NCBI GenBank assembly: GCA_003216575.1 | Contig: QCIR01000009.1 | Coordinates: 1 to 57,510, forward strand | Reading direction: 5' to 3' | DNA: 57,510 bases | Origin: Prochlorococcus sp. AG-402-M23 | Lineage (GTDB): Bacteria; Cyanobacteriota; Cyanobacteriia; PCC-6307; Cyanobiaceae | Shown here: positions 24,818 to 33,712 of the stretch, piece by piece | How the letters are laid out: every line of letters begins with the position of its first letter | How positions within the stretch are numbered: the stretch's first letter is position 1 | Notes under the pieces: generated by a model | The model's database searches: none | What the model was told of the DNA's origin: nothing | What the model saw: only the letters and a program-made list of their open reading frames with translations | Program-made: the position numbers and the translations under genes

Positions 24818-25006
24818 ATGTCATACGGGAATTGTTTCGCTCAATTGACAACAGATGCTGCTGAAAATGCTGCTCGACTTGTACTTACACAACTTACTGA
24901 AAGGCTAAATATTAATAGGCGTCACAGAAAAAACGATGAAGAAATGGAATGTTTACAATTTGGCATATGTTCATATCGACCTCAAAATCAAAGAGTAATT
25001 CAATAG
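24818..25006 (+). CDS. MECLQFGICS-family peptide, copy 3
   Basis: 62 residues from ATG 24818 (MSYGNCFAQLTTDAAENAAR); a GTG at 24800 would add six. After the helix LVLTQLTERLNI comes KNDEEMECLQFGICSYRPQ. It shares KNDE-MECLQFGICS with copy 2 exactly. Followed at 10 bases by a 27-residue membrane peptide, possibly in one unit. Confidence 0.8.
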   Translation: MSYGNCFAQLTTDAAENAARLVLTQLTERLNINRRHRKNDEEMECLQFGICSYRPQNQRVIQ

Positions 25007-25016
25007 GAGAAATCAA

Positions 25017-25100
25017 ATGAAACTAAATGAACTAATTTTAATATTTTCATCATTATCATTGACTTTTTTAGGTTATTCATTTCTACTATTTAAGTCATAG
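25017..25100 (+). CDS. 27-residue membrane peptide
   Basis: MKLNELILIFSSLSLTFLGY then SFLLFKS. A single helix with a good ribosome site (AGGAGA) that overlaps the end of copy 3. Probably co-transcribed with it. Confidence 0.55.
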   Translation: MKLNELILIFSSLSLTFLGYSFLLFKS

Positions 25101-25154
25101 AGACATATTTGAATTAATTAAAAATGATATTTAATTTGGAAATGAGTTGGGAGC

Positions 25155-25487
25155 TTATTCATTATCAGAATCTTCCAAAAGATCTGAATACTCAGTTGAC
25201 TGTGGTATCGGCAACTCAGAAGCGCTATTAGTTGATCTCACTAGCAAAGCAGTTAATTCAGCAGTCCTTTTATTATTTATAACATTGCTACCATGTGCCG
25301 AAACTGCAGCTCCAGCGACAAGAGCCGAAATTGGTTTCCACCATAGTAAAGACTTTAGCTCGTTCTTTTGAAATTCCGCCCAGAAAAAACCCAACCCAAA
25401 TAAAACACCAAATATAGCTCCAGACCATTGACAAACTTCAGCTGGTATAGATTTGGCATTTTCAGCTGAATTAATTTGATCTTCCAT
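25155..25487 (-). CDS. Membrane protein with EYSDLLEDSD tail
   Basis: 110 residues from ATG 25487 (MEDQINSAENAKSIPAEVCQ). Two Gly/Ala-rich membrane segments (GAIFGVLFGLGFFWAEF and WKPISALVAGAAVSAHGS), then a helical region and C-terminal TEYSDLLEDSDNE. The tail is nearly identical to that of 54160-54261. Unknown. An ATG at 25559 is less likely. Confidence 0.65.
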   Translation of the reverse strand: MEDQINSAENAKSIPAEVCQWSGAIFGVLFGLGFFWAEFQKNELKSLLWWKPISALVAGAAVSAHGSNVINNKRTAELTALLVRSTNSASELPIPQSTEYSDLLEDSDNE

Positions 25488-25674
25488 TAGGTGAAAAAAT
25501 AAAAAGTGTAGACTCTGGTTCTCATCAATATAAAAGCACTTTTTAAAACCAAAGAACATAAGTAATTAATCACATAGGTGAAAACAATATCTATTTGTAG
25601 CTTCTATTACAATTGATCGTAAAATTAAAATTATTCAGGTCTCCCAGTATTTATTTAAATAGAAGCTCAACAAT

Positions 25675-25848
25675 TCAATTCAAGTGAAATACCTTTTCGC
25701 TGAGGACAAAGATCAAAAGTCCAATAGAGCTCATTGCAAGTAATATTCCACCAAAGATAAGAGTATTACTTTTGTTGAGTTGTTGCTGTTCGACAAATTG
25801 TGGAACTTGTTCGTTTTTTCCTTTTTTTACTTTCTTTTTCTTACTCAT
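25675..25848 (-). CDS. 57-residue Lys-rich membrane protein
   Basis: MSKKKKVKKGKNEQVPQFVE, a Gln-rich linker, then one helix (TLIFGGILLAMSSIGLLIFV) and a short tail. The Lys-rich start followed by a helix is a common picocyanobacterial small-protein layout. Unknown. Confidence 0.65.
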   Translation of the reverse strand: MSKKKKVKKGKNEQVPQFVEQQQLNKSNTLIFGGILLAMSSIGLLIFVLSEKVFHLN

Positions 25849-26734
25849 TAGCTTGTTATTTAAATAGTTGCTTAACTGTTTATCGGGAAAACTCTTTCTT
25901 AACTACCTCTAACTAAAATTTCCATACTATGTATTTCAAGTCTTGATAGTCTACGACATATTTTTAATTTTAACGACTTTAAATAATCCCAATTTTAGTC
26001 CAGTAATTTAAAATAATTCTTGTTTTGATCTTCCTCAAACATTTTCGATTATAAATCAAAAGTTTAAGCGACAGTATTTGCGTCAGAGTCATTACAAATA
26101 CAGAAAACTAGAAGGCATTTCTATTCCTGCTTGAGGCTCTAAGCTTATACCTCTATAAACTCCAACAAGCAATCTAGACACCACATACTGCCAGGCCGAC
26201 AAAAGCAGCAGTATAAGTATCACCATAAGCAGCACTCAGAATAAAATCATCATCTTCTCTACCGAAATAACACCTAGAAATATTATATTTAGGAAGAAAT
26301 CCATTGGTCCTAAAGTCCTTCGCATGAAAAAATTATTTAGCAAGAAACAACCACTACAATCGATTCGGTTTTTCTAAAGAAGAATTAATATCATTATCTT
26401 AACATTTTCAAATTCTGCATTTTTAGCGATTGGATATGATAACCCTACAACTAGTAGAGGAAAAATTAATTGTTAGGTATAGTCCGTAGTTGAAGCACGA
26501 TGATTTTCTTAATCAACGAGAATCCTCATGTAGAAATAATATATGGCATATTAATTGAAGTCATTTATGATAAATATATCTATAAACCAAAGTCTTAAGA
26601 AGAAACATAGATTCGACCTACTTCTAAGGACACTAATACTTAGGGCTGACGATACGTAAATTATATTTAAGAGAATTTGAACTTTATGAATTATCTATAA
26701 AGGACTAGGACAAACGTCGTTTTTTTACATTAAT
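25849..26734. other. Gene-poor AT-rich stretch with a coding remnant
   Basis: No intact gene. The only protein-like segment is the minus-strand remnant at 26174-26338. The rest is AT-rich with frequent stops in all frames. Confidence 0.4.
26174..26338 (-). pseudogene. Coding remnant without start
   Basis: Open frame reading KYNISRCYFGREDDDFILSA then AYGDTYTAAFVGLAVCGV and TAG. It is denser in Gly/Ala/Val and GC than the surroundings but has no ATG; the neighbouring frame has one (MRRTLGPMDF), so a frameshift is possible. Not identified. Confidence 0.35.
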
Positions 26735-26821
26735 TTACTGACCATGACAAATACACTTTCCACCTTTCCATGCTGAACATTTTTTCTTTTTGCACTTCTT
26801 TTTTTTCTTCTTATCTCCCAT
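26735..26821 (-). CDS. 28-residue Lys/Cys-rich peptide
   Basis: MGDKKKKKKCKKKKCSAWKG then GKCICHGQ. Four Cys plus a His in C-x4-C-x7-C-x-C-H spacing behind a polylysine start. Looks like a tiny metal- or nucleic-acid-binding peptide, or an antimicrobial-like peptide. Clean ATG and stop in an otherwise empty region. Function unknown. Confidence 0.65.
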   Translation of the reverse strand: MGDKKKKKKCKKKKCSAWKGGKCICHGQ

Positions 26822-26965
26822 AAAAAATTAATTTTTCTTTATTTTAGTTAAAGTTAATATGGTTTGTTGGATTATCAACTTTAATATTTCGCATCTATAA
26901 ATCATTTGTACATATATGGAAACATATTATATAACCTTAATCTCTCTAAAGAAGCATAAAATTCT

Positions 26966-27148
26966 TCATTGGTTGTAGTACCTTACTAAATCAACAATCA
27001 AAAAGATTACAAACCCAAAAGCAAGAACAATTGGCAAAATTTGATTTCTCCTAAGTTTTTGGAAAATATTGGGATTATCATTCGTCTTTTCTTTTTTTAT
27101 GTTCCTAGGAGGTAACCCCTGTTCTTTTCTCCTTTTAGCTTCTCCCAT
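26966..27148 (-). CDS. DUF2839-like membrane protein
   Basis: 60 residues from ATG 27148: MGEAKRRKEQGLPPR is the hallmark start of this cyanobacterial family. A basic linker precedes one membrane helix (ILPIVLAFGFVIFLIVDLV). Shorter than usual family members. An ATG at 27181 adds eleven residues before the conserved start and is unlikely. Confidence 0.75.
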   Translation of the reverse strand: MGEAKRRKEQGLPPRNIKKEKTNDNPNIFQKLRRNQILPIVLAFGFVIFLIVDLVRYYNQ

Positions 27149-27260
27149 GATTTGTAAAAACTCAGCTACTTTACTTATCATGACAACTTATTTATTGGAT
27201 TTCCTCTTTCGTAAAGACCAATCGATAGTTTCGATAAACATATTCTCTTTCAATTTCTAA

Positions 27261-27695
27261 TTCTTAATAAAATATAGTTTAGGAAAGAGGCGTCATAAAA
27301 ATACGAATAACAAATCCGATGTTCTAAAAGCGATAATTACTAAAGGATGAATCTAATAAGATTCAGTATTAATCAATGTGAAAATTAACATAATAAGATC
27401 CTTCAAAGTAATTCAACGACAAACAAGTTAAGGAAAGGTGCAAAAAGAAAAAGTGTTAGATGTAATGCAATCTATCTCTTCTCTTTGATAGAACCTTTTT
27501 TAGATTGAATCTGATAGCTACAATCAAAAACTTACATATCAATACGCATTCACTTTAGTGAAAATAAAAAATGAAGAAGGCAGAAACTAGTATATGAATG
27601 AAGCAAAAGTGGCAAATCTTTTATAGCATAAAATAGTTAATGAAAAATCAGAAAATAAACCTAGAGTTAATTGTCGAACATAGCAATCTGTTTAA
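27261..27695. other. Non-coding AT-rich gap
   Basis: 435 bases with no protein-like frame longer than about 15 codons, no tRNA and no clear hairpin terminator. Confidence 0.4.
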
Positions 27696-28025
27696 TTAAG
27701 CGAATACGGGACTCTTCTCAAAAAAAATTTTATTAGGTAGTCTAGTTAAATTGGCAAATTTATTTTTAATAAAATTTCCAAGTCCAAGATCAATAAGGAT
27801 ATGGAAAACAATCGAAACGCAGAAAAACGAATAAAAAATTAGATGACAAATAAACACATTTATAAAATCATCCATTTCCATTGTTTTACTCACTTCGCCT
27901 TTATTAGATTTAGATGTAGTGAAGTCAGTAATTGAATTCACACTTGCAGACTCAATTAAGCCGATTTTGACTAACTCCTGATCTTTTACGGTTGGGGCTG
28001 TGGAAATAGTCATTGCAAACATCAT
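27696..28025 (-). CDS. Membrane protein, paralogue of 11242-11559
   Basis: 109 residues (start may be the third ATG, 28013: MTISTAPTVKDQELVKIG). Shares with 11242-11559 an N-terminal QEL-x-x-G-x-x-ES-x-x-NSI-DF block, the membrane block FICHLIFYSFFC, and IDLGLGNFIKNKF. C-terminus basic. Island-specific family of unknown function. Confidence 0.7.
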   Translation of the reverse strand: MMFAMTISTAPTVKDQELVKIGLIESASVNSITDFTTSKSNKGEVSKTMEMDDFINVFICHLIFYSFFCVSIVFHILIDLGLGNFIKNKFANLTRLPNKIFFEKSPVFA

Positions 28026-28320
28026 AATTTAATCAAGCCTACTAACTTATCGATAAGTTTGGCTTGTATTCCTTCTTTTCGTTTTATATCTTTTTCAAAT
28101 ATGACATTGCTTCGAGATCTTTTTGCAACATGACTGGCACTTTTTGAACATCAAACCTATTTATAATCTTGGAAATCCTTTTTTTTATAAAAGCAATGAT
28201 AGACATAAAACCATAATATTTTCTCTATTAAAGCTAAGGTTCAAACAGATTCAATATGTAAGAATTACCCAAAGTGGGTGCTCCTATCCTCACTCCAAGT
28301 AAATTAATAAAAACAATGCT

Positions 28321-28518
28321 CTACTTAGTAAAAAGAGAACTCTTAACACCGGCTTGCTCCCATTTTTTAATTATGGGTCTAAGAAATGACATTGGTAGAG
28401 CTGTCAAAACTGCAAAAGAGACAACAAGTATTAAATCAGTAGTAAAATGATTTACTCCAAAATCAGTCCCAGCAAGCCAGAGCCAAGGGAATGCAGAGGA
28501 GAATAAGTTGATCAGCAT
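28321..28518 (-). CDS. Small two-segment membrane protein
   Basis: 65 residues: an N-terminal hydrophobic part, the turn GVNHFTTDLI, then LVVSFAVLTALPMSFLRP and a basic tail. The G-V/I-x-x-x-x-x-D/N-LI-hydrophobic-ALP pattern recurs at 31243, 33018 (weaker) and 49853. A run of 12 G lies about 90 bases upstream. Confidence 0.6.
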   Translation of the reverse strand: MLINLFSSAFPWLWLAGTDFGVNHFTTDLILVVSFAVLTALPMSFLRPIIKKWEQAGVKSSLFTK

Positions 28519-28601
28519 TAAAACTATTAATATTTTTTAAATCTTATACTAAAATTTTAAGTAAATATTGTTTACTTATTAAAAATTATTAGTCTCTTTC
28601 A

Positions 28602-28613
28602 GGGGGGGGGGGG
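28602..28613. repeat. Homopolymer of 12 G
   Basis: Twelve consecutive G in a region that is otherwise over two-thirds A+T. It lies 84-95 bases upstream of the start of 28321-28518 (as a C run on that gene's strand). Long G tracts are prone to slippage. Confidence 0.9.
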
Positions 28614-28836
28614 AACAGAATACAAATTTTTCGGAATGGCTTAAGCTGATATAAAAAAAGAGATAGTTCATCATTTAAATGATTTTTATCCGTTGATATA
28701 CAGAGCAAGTTGAAAGAAGAAAATGACCTCTACCAGCGAAGATTATTTTTCAGGAATTAAAGAGGAATAGTAAATAAAGAAAATTTTAGGATGATTGTTA
28801 ATTAAAAGATAAATAAATAAATTGTTGATAAAAGAA

Positions 28837-29241
28837 TCAATATGCACATGTATTAATTATAGTTTTTTTAGTTAATTTATCATCATTAGGCTTTATCCAA
28901 CTCTTTACTTGAGAAAACTTACCATTTATTGGAAGTTTATTAAATAATCTATTTTCACAATCAATTAGCATTAAATATGCATTTAAATTGGCAATGTCTT
29001 TGTCCTCGGCATCAATCTTGGAATTTTTTGTTATAACCGAAAGAAAGCCACTCTTGTTGTATTTTATAGAGTTGGAGTCAATAAATTGGATCTCATTATC
29101 TGTATTGGCTATTTCTACCCAATTAATCTCAACAGCAGATAAGCTTAAAAAAGAAAATAAAAAAATTATAACCAGGCTAGAGGATAGGATTATCGCCTTA
29201 ATAAAATAAAATCTAGCAAAGATCATTGTTTTATAATTCAT
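28837..29241 (-). CDS. Exported protein, possibly adhesin-E-like
   Basis: 134 residues with a long hydrophobic signal region (AIILSSSLVIIFLFSFLSLSA). The mature part begins INWVEIANTDNEIQFIDSNS, a W-x-x-I-...-x-x-ID--SI pattern seen in surface-adhesin-E-like proteins, and has two Cys (LIDCENR and NTCAY). The family link is tentative. Several ATG choices exist at the N-terminus. Confidence 0.65.
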   Translation of the reverse strand: MNYKTMIFARFYFIKAIILSSSLVIIFLFSFLSLSAVEINWVEIANTDNEIQFIDSNSIKYNKSGFLSVITKNSKIDAEDKDIANLNAYLMLIDCENRLFNKLPINGKFSQVKSWIKPNDDKLTKKTIINTCAY

Positions 29242-29404
29242 TTCGAATTAATAACCACTTAAGGCCATTAACTTGTAAAACAATCAAAGACTTATAGTAA
29301 ATATACATAACTTATCGTTTCTTATCAGTCTAAGGATCAATGATTTTAATCATAAAAATAATATGTATTAAAATCGCTTGAATATCATTGTCATTAACTT
29401 TAGA

Positions 29405-29608
29405 TTACTTATGGAACTGATCATAAACAAAATGCTCTTCCATTTCTTTACCTAAAGAAAAAAGTACTTCGTTGACTCTCTTCAACTGTTTCTCTAATTC
29501 ACTTCTTTTAAACTGGAGATCAACAAACCTCCTTTGCATCTCTGCTTGATATCTCTTTCGACAATCCTCATTTTGACTGCCTTGATTTACTGAAAGTTGA
29601 TTTTTCAT
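29405..29608 (-). CDS. Small coiled-coil protein
   Basis: 67 residues, charged and helical throughout: RKRYQAEMQRRFVDLQFKRS, then ELEKQLKRVNEVLFSLGKEM. No membrane segment. Unknown, similar in type to 340-540. Confidence 0.55.
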   Translation of the reverse strand: MKNQLSVNQGSQNEDCRKRYQAEMQRRFVDLQFKRSELEKQLKRVNEVLFSLGKEMEEHFVYDQFHK

Positions 29609-30146
29609 TGTTATTGCCTGTAGTTATTTAGTAAGAGAATTAATGAAATCCTTTTAAGCTTTTTAGGATTAATAGAATTAGTTTTTGATATACATGCTTT
29701 ACTAGATTTAACAGCAAAGAGTAAACCCGTCTTAATGCTGGAGTATTTTGACCTCCATTCTCTTACCTAAGCATTTATATCAACAAAATATTATGAGAAT
29801 TAATTCATAGGTAACAAGATAAAATAGATGTAAGAAATGAATTTATTAATATAATTCAGAGCAAAATCATAAGAAGACAATCCAATCTCATTTCCAAGAA
29901 AATTTTTCAGGAGCAAAAAGGAGAGGTTTACTAATCATGAGGAGCAGAAAGTAATTAAGTGAATAGAAAACTTGCTGCAAAGACATATTTAGGTAATACC
30001 AAGAGAAATCAAGACTCTTTAAAATGTTTTTTGAAGCATAAACATTACATAACTACCTAATTAACTTTGCAATAAGAATTCAATCTAAGACTTACATCAA
30101 GATATTATTACATCTTAAAGTGGATTAATACTAATAGATTGTATCG
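29609..30146. other. AT-rich gap
   Basis: 538 bases. A 48-codon open stretch on the plus strand (29622-29770) has no start codon and no homologue, so I do not call it. No RNA gene or clear terminator. Confidence 0.4.
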
Positions 30147-30404
30147 TTATCTTTTTTTCTTTGGTTTCTTAAGTTTATAACCAAACTCAAGAAGTTGATG
30201 ATATGTCATTCTGGCTTGCAGAGCACTTAAAGATAGACGTTTATCATTATCTTTTTGAAGGTAGAAATTTCCTTTATTATTAGTATTTCTCTCAATAGTT
30301 ACATACTCTTTGCCTTTCTTAAGGATCCAAGGCTCTTTTATATAGTTAACATCTCCATCTCTCAAATCCCATGGTGCTTGTGCTGTTTTTTTATTTAATG
30401 GCAT
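30147..30404 (-). CDS. Basic hypothetical protein
   Basis: 85 residues: KEPWILKKGKEYVTIERNTN, then FYLQKDNDKRLSLSALQARM and a Lys-rich end (KLKKPKKKR). A beta-rich first half and helical second half are likely. No membrane segment. Unknown; the W-x-x-KK start faintly recalls DUF1651-type proteins but not enough to assign. Confidence 0.6.
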   Translation of the reverse strand: MPLNKKTAQAPWDLRDGDVNYIKEPWILKKGKEYVTIERNTNNKGNFYLQKDNDKRLSLSALQARMTYHQLLEFGYKLKKPKKKR

Positions 30405-30534
30405 TCCACGAAATTTACCATCTATACTATATTACATACAAATCTATTATAATCCATAAAAACATGAATATCTAATTTTATTGTGACACTGGCATAGTTC
30501 CATGTAAAAAGCAGCAACTACTAATTATTATTCG

Positions 30535-30699
30535 TTAATCTCTCGTTAAATCAGTTTTAAGTTTAGATGCAATTATTTGAGAGGCAATTGGATTAACTCT
30601 ATTCTCGTATTTTCTAGATCTAAAGATTTCAAATTTACAAATATCATCTCTGCTTAGAAAGCAATCATCAATAAAATCATCAAGTACTCGTGATGGCAT
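30535..30699 (-). CDS. 54-residue hypothetical protein
   Basis: MPSRVLDDFIDDCFLSRDDI then FEIFRSRKYENRVNPIASQI. Soluble and charged with two Cys. Clean start and stop in a gene-poor region. Unknown. Confidence 0.55.
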   Translation of the reverse strand: MPSRVLDDFIDDCFLSRDDICKFEIFRSRKYENRVNPIASQIIASKLKTDLTRD

Positions 30700-31242
30700 A
30701 ATAGAAATAAGATTATTTAATTAATACGTCTAGAGAGGGTAAACACAAGTCGGTAATAACACCTAATTATAAATATGCTTATCTAAAGAGAGATTCGAAT
30801 TGAAATACCATTAGAATTAGTGACGGTTTAGTTTTAAATAACTATTTGCTCCAAGAATATAAAATCTAACTCACTAATTTTTATTAAAATTTAAACAATC
30901 TATCTCAATAGTAAAAAGACTAATCAACTTAATTTAGAATGATAGAAAATTATGAGTAATTCAAAGAAAATACTCTATATAAAAAAATACTTGTAAAATA
31001 GTAGAAATAATTTAATAAGAAGTAAAAATTGTCTTAAAAAAACGTTAGAAAGATAATTTTCAATAAATCACTTAAACCAATTTTTTTATTGTGATGTAAT
31101 TTTCCTATAAACCAGAATCATAAATATACAAGTCTTTTAATTTTAATAATTCCACAAAATAAAGAATAATAATTTTTGCTAAGCCATTATTGAATGTTTG
31201 AAAATACAGGATATCTTTTCAAAGACATTAAAAAAGATCAAA
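30700..31242. other. AT-rich gap
   Basis: 543 bases, very AT-rich, stops dense in all frames. Nothing supported. Confidence 0.4.
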
Positions 31243-31413
31243 ATGTATTCAACAACTTTAGGACTGGCCTTCTCAGAGTGGGGGATAGGAAGATTTCCTC
31301 TAGATCTGATCGTATTCCTATCCGTAGTTCTAATTTTTGCCTTACCAGCAGGTATCAATAGAAAAAAGATTTTTGTTGAAGGTGATGCATTTACCAACAG
31401 ATTAAAGAATTAA
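31243..31413 (+). CDS. Small membrane protein (FSEWGIG type)
   Basis: 56 residues from ATG 31243: MYSTTLGLAFSEWGIGRFPL, then LIVFLSVVLIFALPAGIN and a charged tail. The AFSEWGIG...L-helix-ALP layout matches 33018-33206 (SLSEMGIS) and 49853-49993 (SSSQLGVS). Single helix. Confidence 0.6.
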   Translation: MYSTTLGLAFSEWGIGRFPLDLIVFLSVVLIFALPAGINRKKIFVEGDAFTNRLKN

Positions 31414-31820
31414 AGTGGAATAACATAAATATTTAAAACTTATTACCTAATTTTATTTTAAATAGTGGTCATGTAATTATGGAGTCCGAGTAGAAGGGAA
31501 AGTAAGTCAGAAATAGTAGGACCTACAAATTTTCCTTTCCATGAATCTTGTAAATCAATGAAATGATTATTTTTATTTTACTCAGACCAACTATTTGAAG
31601 ATATAAGATTTTATTAATAAACAAAAAAATTATTTTCAGAGTTACATCTAAATAACGAGCTTATTTTGATTTAATAATAGTTTCTCTTCATCAAGTTCGG
31701 TTGAAGTAATGAAATGATACAGGTGGAGGAGATACTTAGTATTTTTGTCGCAATAATTCAGAAGTTAATGTAAATGATATTAAAATTACAAAATCTATCC
31801 AAAAGTAGGGTTTAACTTTG
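31414..31820. other. Gap upstream of the NRKDCPV gene
   Basis: 407 AT-rich bases. A purine-rich hairpin-like segment lies near 31495-31540 (GAAGGGAAAGT... ACTTTCC-like pairing is imperfect). No gene. Confidence 0.35.
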
Positions 31821-32363
31821 ATGTATGAACAAATTGAAGTCCTTGGACAATTTGATGTAAGGAGAAATATTGATGCTAATCAGCAAGATATGGACCTTAG
31901 TAATAAGATGCCAATTGAAACAGCGCGAATAACAAATACCTTCGGAGGAGACCAATTAAATGCGGCTTTGGAGGCAGTAAAGAATAAAAAAACATATGAG
32001 AGAGGTTATGAAAGTCAATCTAAAAAGTTTTATATAAATAGAAAAGACTGTCCTGTAAGAAATTATTGTGAGGACTTGGCAGGGCCTAATAAAAGAAAAG
32101 AAGCAATAGAAATGTTTGATGCATTATTTTGGGGTTCATGGATAGCATGTAATAAGATGCCATCACAAGCAAAAGAGTGGCTTCAAGATAGAGTAAAAGA
32201 TTATAAGAATGGAACTTATATGGACTTCATATGTGATTGTCGGAAATTCAGAGGTAATGATGCTAATAAAACCCAATCAAGTGAGATGACTAGAGCAGAA
32301 TATCCATTTGATTGTCATGGTTATACTCTAAAAAAATACATAGAAGAAGAGAGCAAGAAATAA
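31821..32363 (+). CDS. NRKDCPV-family protein, copy 1
   Basis: 180 residues from ATG 31821. Blocks shared with 33284-33712: IEVLGQFDVRRNI at the start, NTFGG, then KKFYINRKDCPVRNY, a helical middle with a D-x-x-x-W motif, and the C-terminus HGYTLKKYIEEE. Longer than copy 2 by inserts, one carrying extra Cys (FICDCRKF). No signal peptide or membrane segment. Family unknown to me; predicted soluble. Confidence 0.75.
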   Translation: MYEQIEVLGQFDVRRNIDANQQDMDLSNKMPIETARITNTFGGDQLNAALEAVKNKKTYERGYESQSKKFYINRKDCPVRNYCEDLAGPNKRKEAIEMFDALFWGSWIACNKMPSQAKEWLQDRVKDYKNGTYMDFICDCRKFRGNDANKTQSSEMTRAEYPFDCHGYTLKKYIEEESKK

Positions 32364-32472
32364 AATAATTTATACTCAATTAAAATAAGCTTCATGAACC
32401 TTATTTTGATGAAGTTGGAAATAATTTGATTCACTTACTGTAAATACTTTAAGCAAGCCGGAGGACTATAAA

Positions 32473-32799
32473 TTAGCCTTTCATAGTCGCTTCTATAATC
32501 GAGATCTCTCTAGTATTTTTTTTATTAAGCCCGCGTAATTCTAATTGGAAACGTATTACCTCTAAGGCAAGCTTGTTAAAACGAAAGGTAGCTTGGACAT
32601 AACCATGTGAAAAATTAGATTCAAAATAACCAAAGCCTTTCAAATCTTTTACTAACAAGTAACTATCAAAGATTTTGCTATACCATCTAATTAACATACT
32701 GTTATCCATAATGTCAGCGATGGCTATACGAGATATGGTCTTAGTTCTCACAGCAAAGTAATCATTAAGGTCTTTATAGATAGGTACAAAAAATCGCAT
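32473..32799 (-). CDS. Hypothetical protein
   Basis: 108 residues: VPIYKDLNDYFAVRTKTISR, IADIMDNSMLIRWYSKIFDS, and a C-terminal basic helix region (ALEVIRFQLELRGLNKKN). Soluble, alpha/beta by composition. Unknown. Confidence 0.6.
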   Translation of the reverse strand: MRFFVPIYKDLNDYFAVRTKTISRIAIADIMDNSMLIRWYSKIFDSYLLVKDLKGFGYFESNFSHGYVQATFRFNKLALEVIRFQLELRGLNKKNTREISIIEATMKG

Positions 32800-33017
32800 T
32801 ATGCAGAAAAAATAGCATTAGTTAATTCAAGAACACCAGATGAGTTGATAGTAATAGTTACATCAACTCATTATGATGCCTTTACTATTGAATTTCCAAT
32901 AGAAAAAAAGTAGATACATCTCGAAACAACTTCCTTATTAATTCTTACTGATTTTAAAAGTGACATAAAGAAATAAAATAAAACTTAGTAAATTGACCGT
33001 ATCGAATTAAAGAATGT

Positions 33018-33206
33018 TTATGACTTGTTGTTGCCTATCCAATCTTCTGGCTTTTTCATCATCCAATTCATAATCCCATTACTATCCATATTTTTTGAGC
33101 TAAGTACAAAACTTAAGACAAATAAAATGCCAAACGAAATTATAATGACAAGAATCAGAGGGCTTATTCCCATTTCAGAAAGAGAAAAACTAAAAAGATA
33201 TTTCAT
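33018..33206 (-). CDS. Small membrane protein (SLSEMGIS type)
   Basis: 62 residues: MKYLFSFSLSEMGISPLILV, one long membrane segment, then SSKNMDSNGIMNWMMKKPED. Same layout as 31243-31413 and 49853-49993. Probably one helix. Confidence 0.6.
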   Translation of the reverse strand: MKYLFSFSLSEMGISPLILVIIISFGILFVLSFVLSSKNMDSNGIMNWMMKKPEDWIGNNKS

Positions 33207-33283
33207 AAGACAAAATTGAAGACTTTATTGAAGGGTTAACACTATCATAAGTAAAATCAAGTAAATAAAAAAACTAAATATCT

Positions 33284-33712
33284 ATGGATCCCATTCAAGT
33301 TTTAGGTCAAAAGGACGTGAGGCGAAAGATTGAAGTTAAAGACGAGAATAAAGCAGGTCAGTTATTAGTTAAAAATACATTTAATGGAGAAAGGTATTTA
33401 AGAGGAATGTCTAAGACTGCTAAAAAGCATTTTATTAATAGGAAAGATTGTCCAGTAAAAAATCACTTCATAGGTCTACCAAAGTGGAGCAGAGAAGAAG
33501 CGGTAAAAGCATTTGATACATATTTATGGTCTCAGCACCAGAAAGATGCAATAGAGAAACAATCTAAAGATTGGTTTAAAGCCAGAGTAAAGGAGTTGAT
33601 GGCAGGACATAGCATAGACCTTATTGATGATATTGATTTTGTAAAAAACAATGATGACTCACATGGCTACACATTGAAAAATTATATTGAATATTTAGCT
33701 AAAGAACGCTAG
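33284..33712 (+). CDS. NRKDCPV-family protein, copy 2
   Basis: 142 residues: MDPIQVLGQKDVRRKIE, NTFNGERY, KKHFINRKDCPVKNHF, then an acidic-basic helical middle and SHGYTLKNYIEYL at the end. Clear paralogue of 31821-32363 and more compact. The invariant Asp-Cys-Pro and His-Gly-Tyr suggest a structured functional site; no known enzyme motif seen. Confidence 0.75.
   Translation: MDPIQVLGQKDVRRKIEVKDENKAGQLLVKNTFNGERYLRGMSKTAKKHFINRKDCPVKNHFIGLPKWSREEAVKAFDTYLWSQHQKDAIEKQSKDWFKARVKELMAGHSIDLIDDIDFVKNNDDSHGYTLKNYIEYLAKER

Noticed and set aside
29622-29770. Open 48-codon stretch on the plus strand
   Set aside because: No start codon and no homologue; expected by chance in AT-rich DNA of this length.
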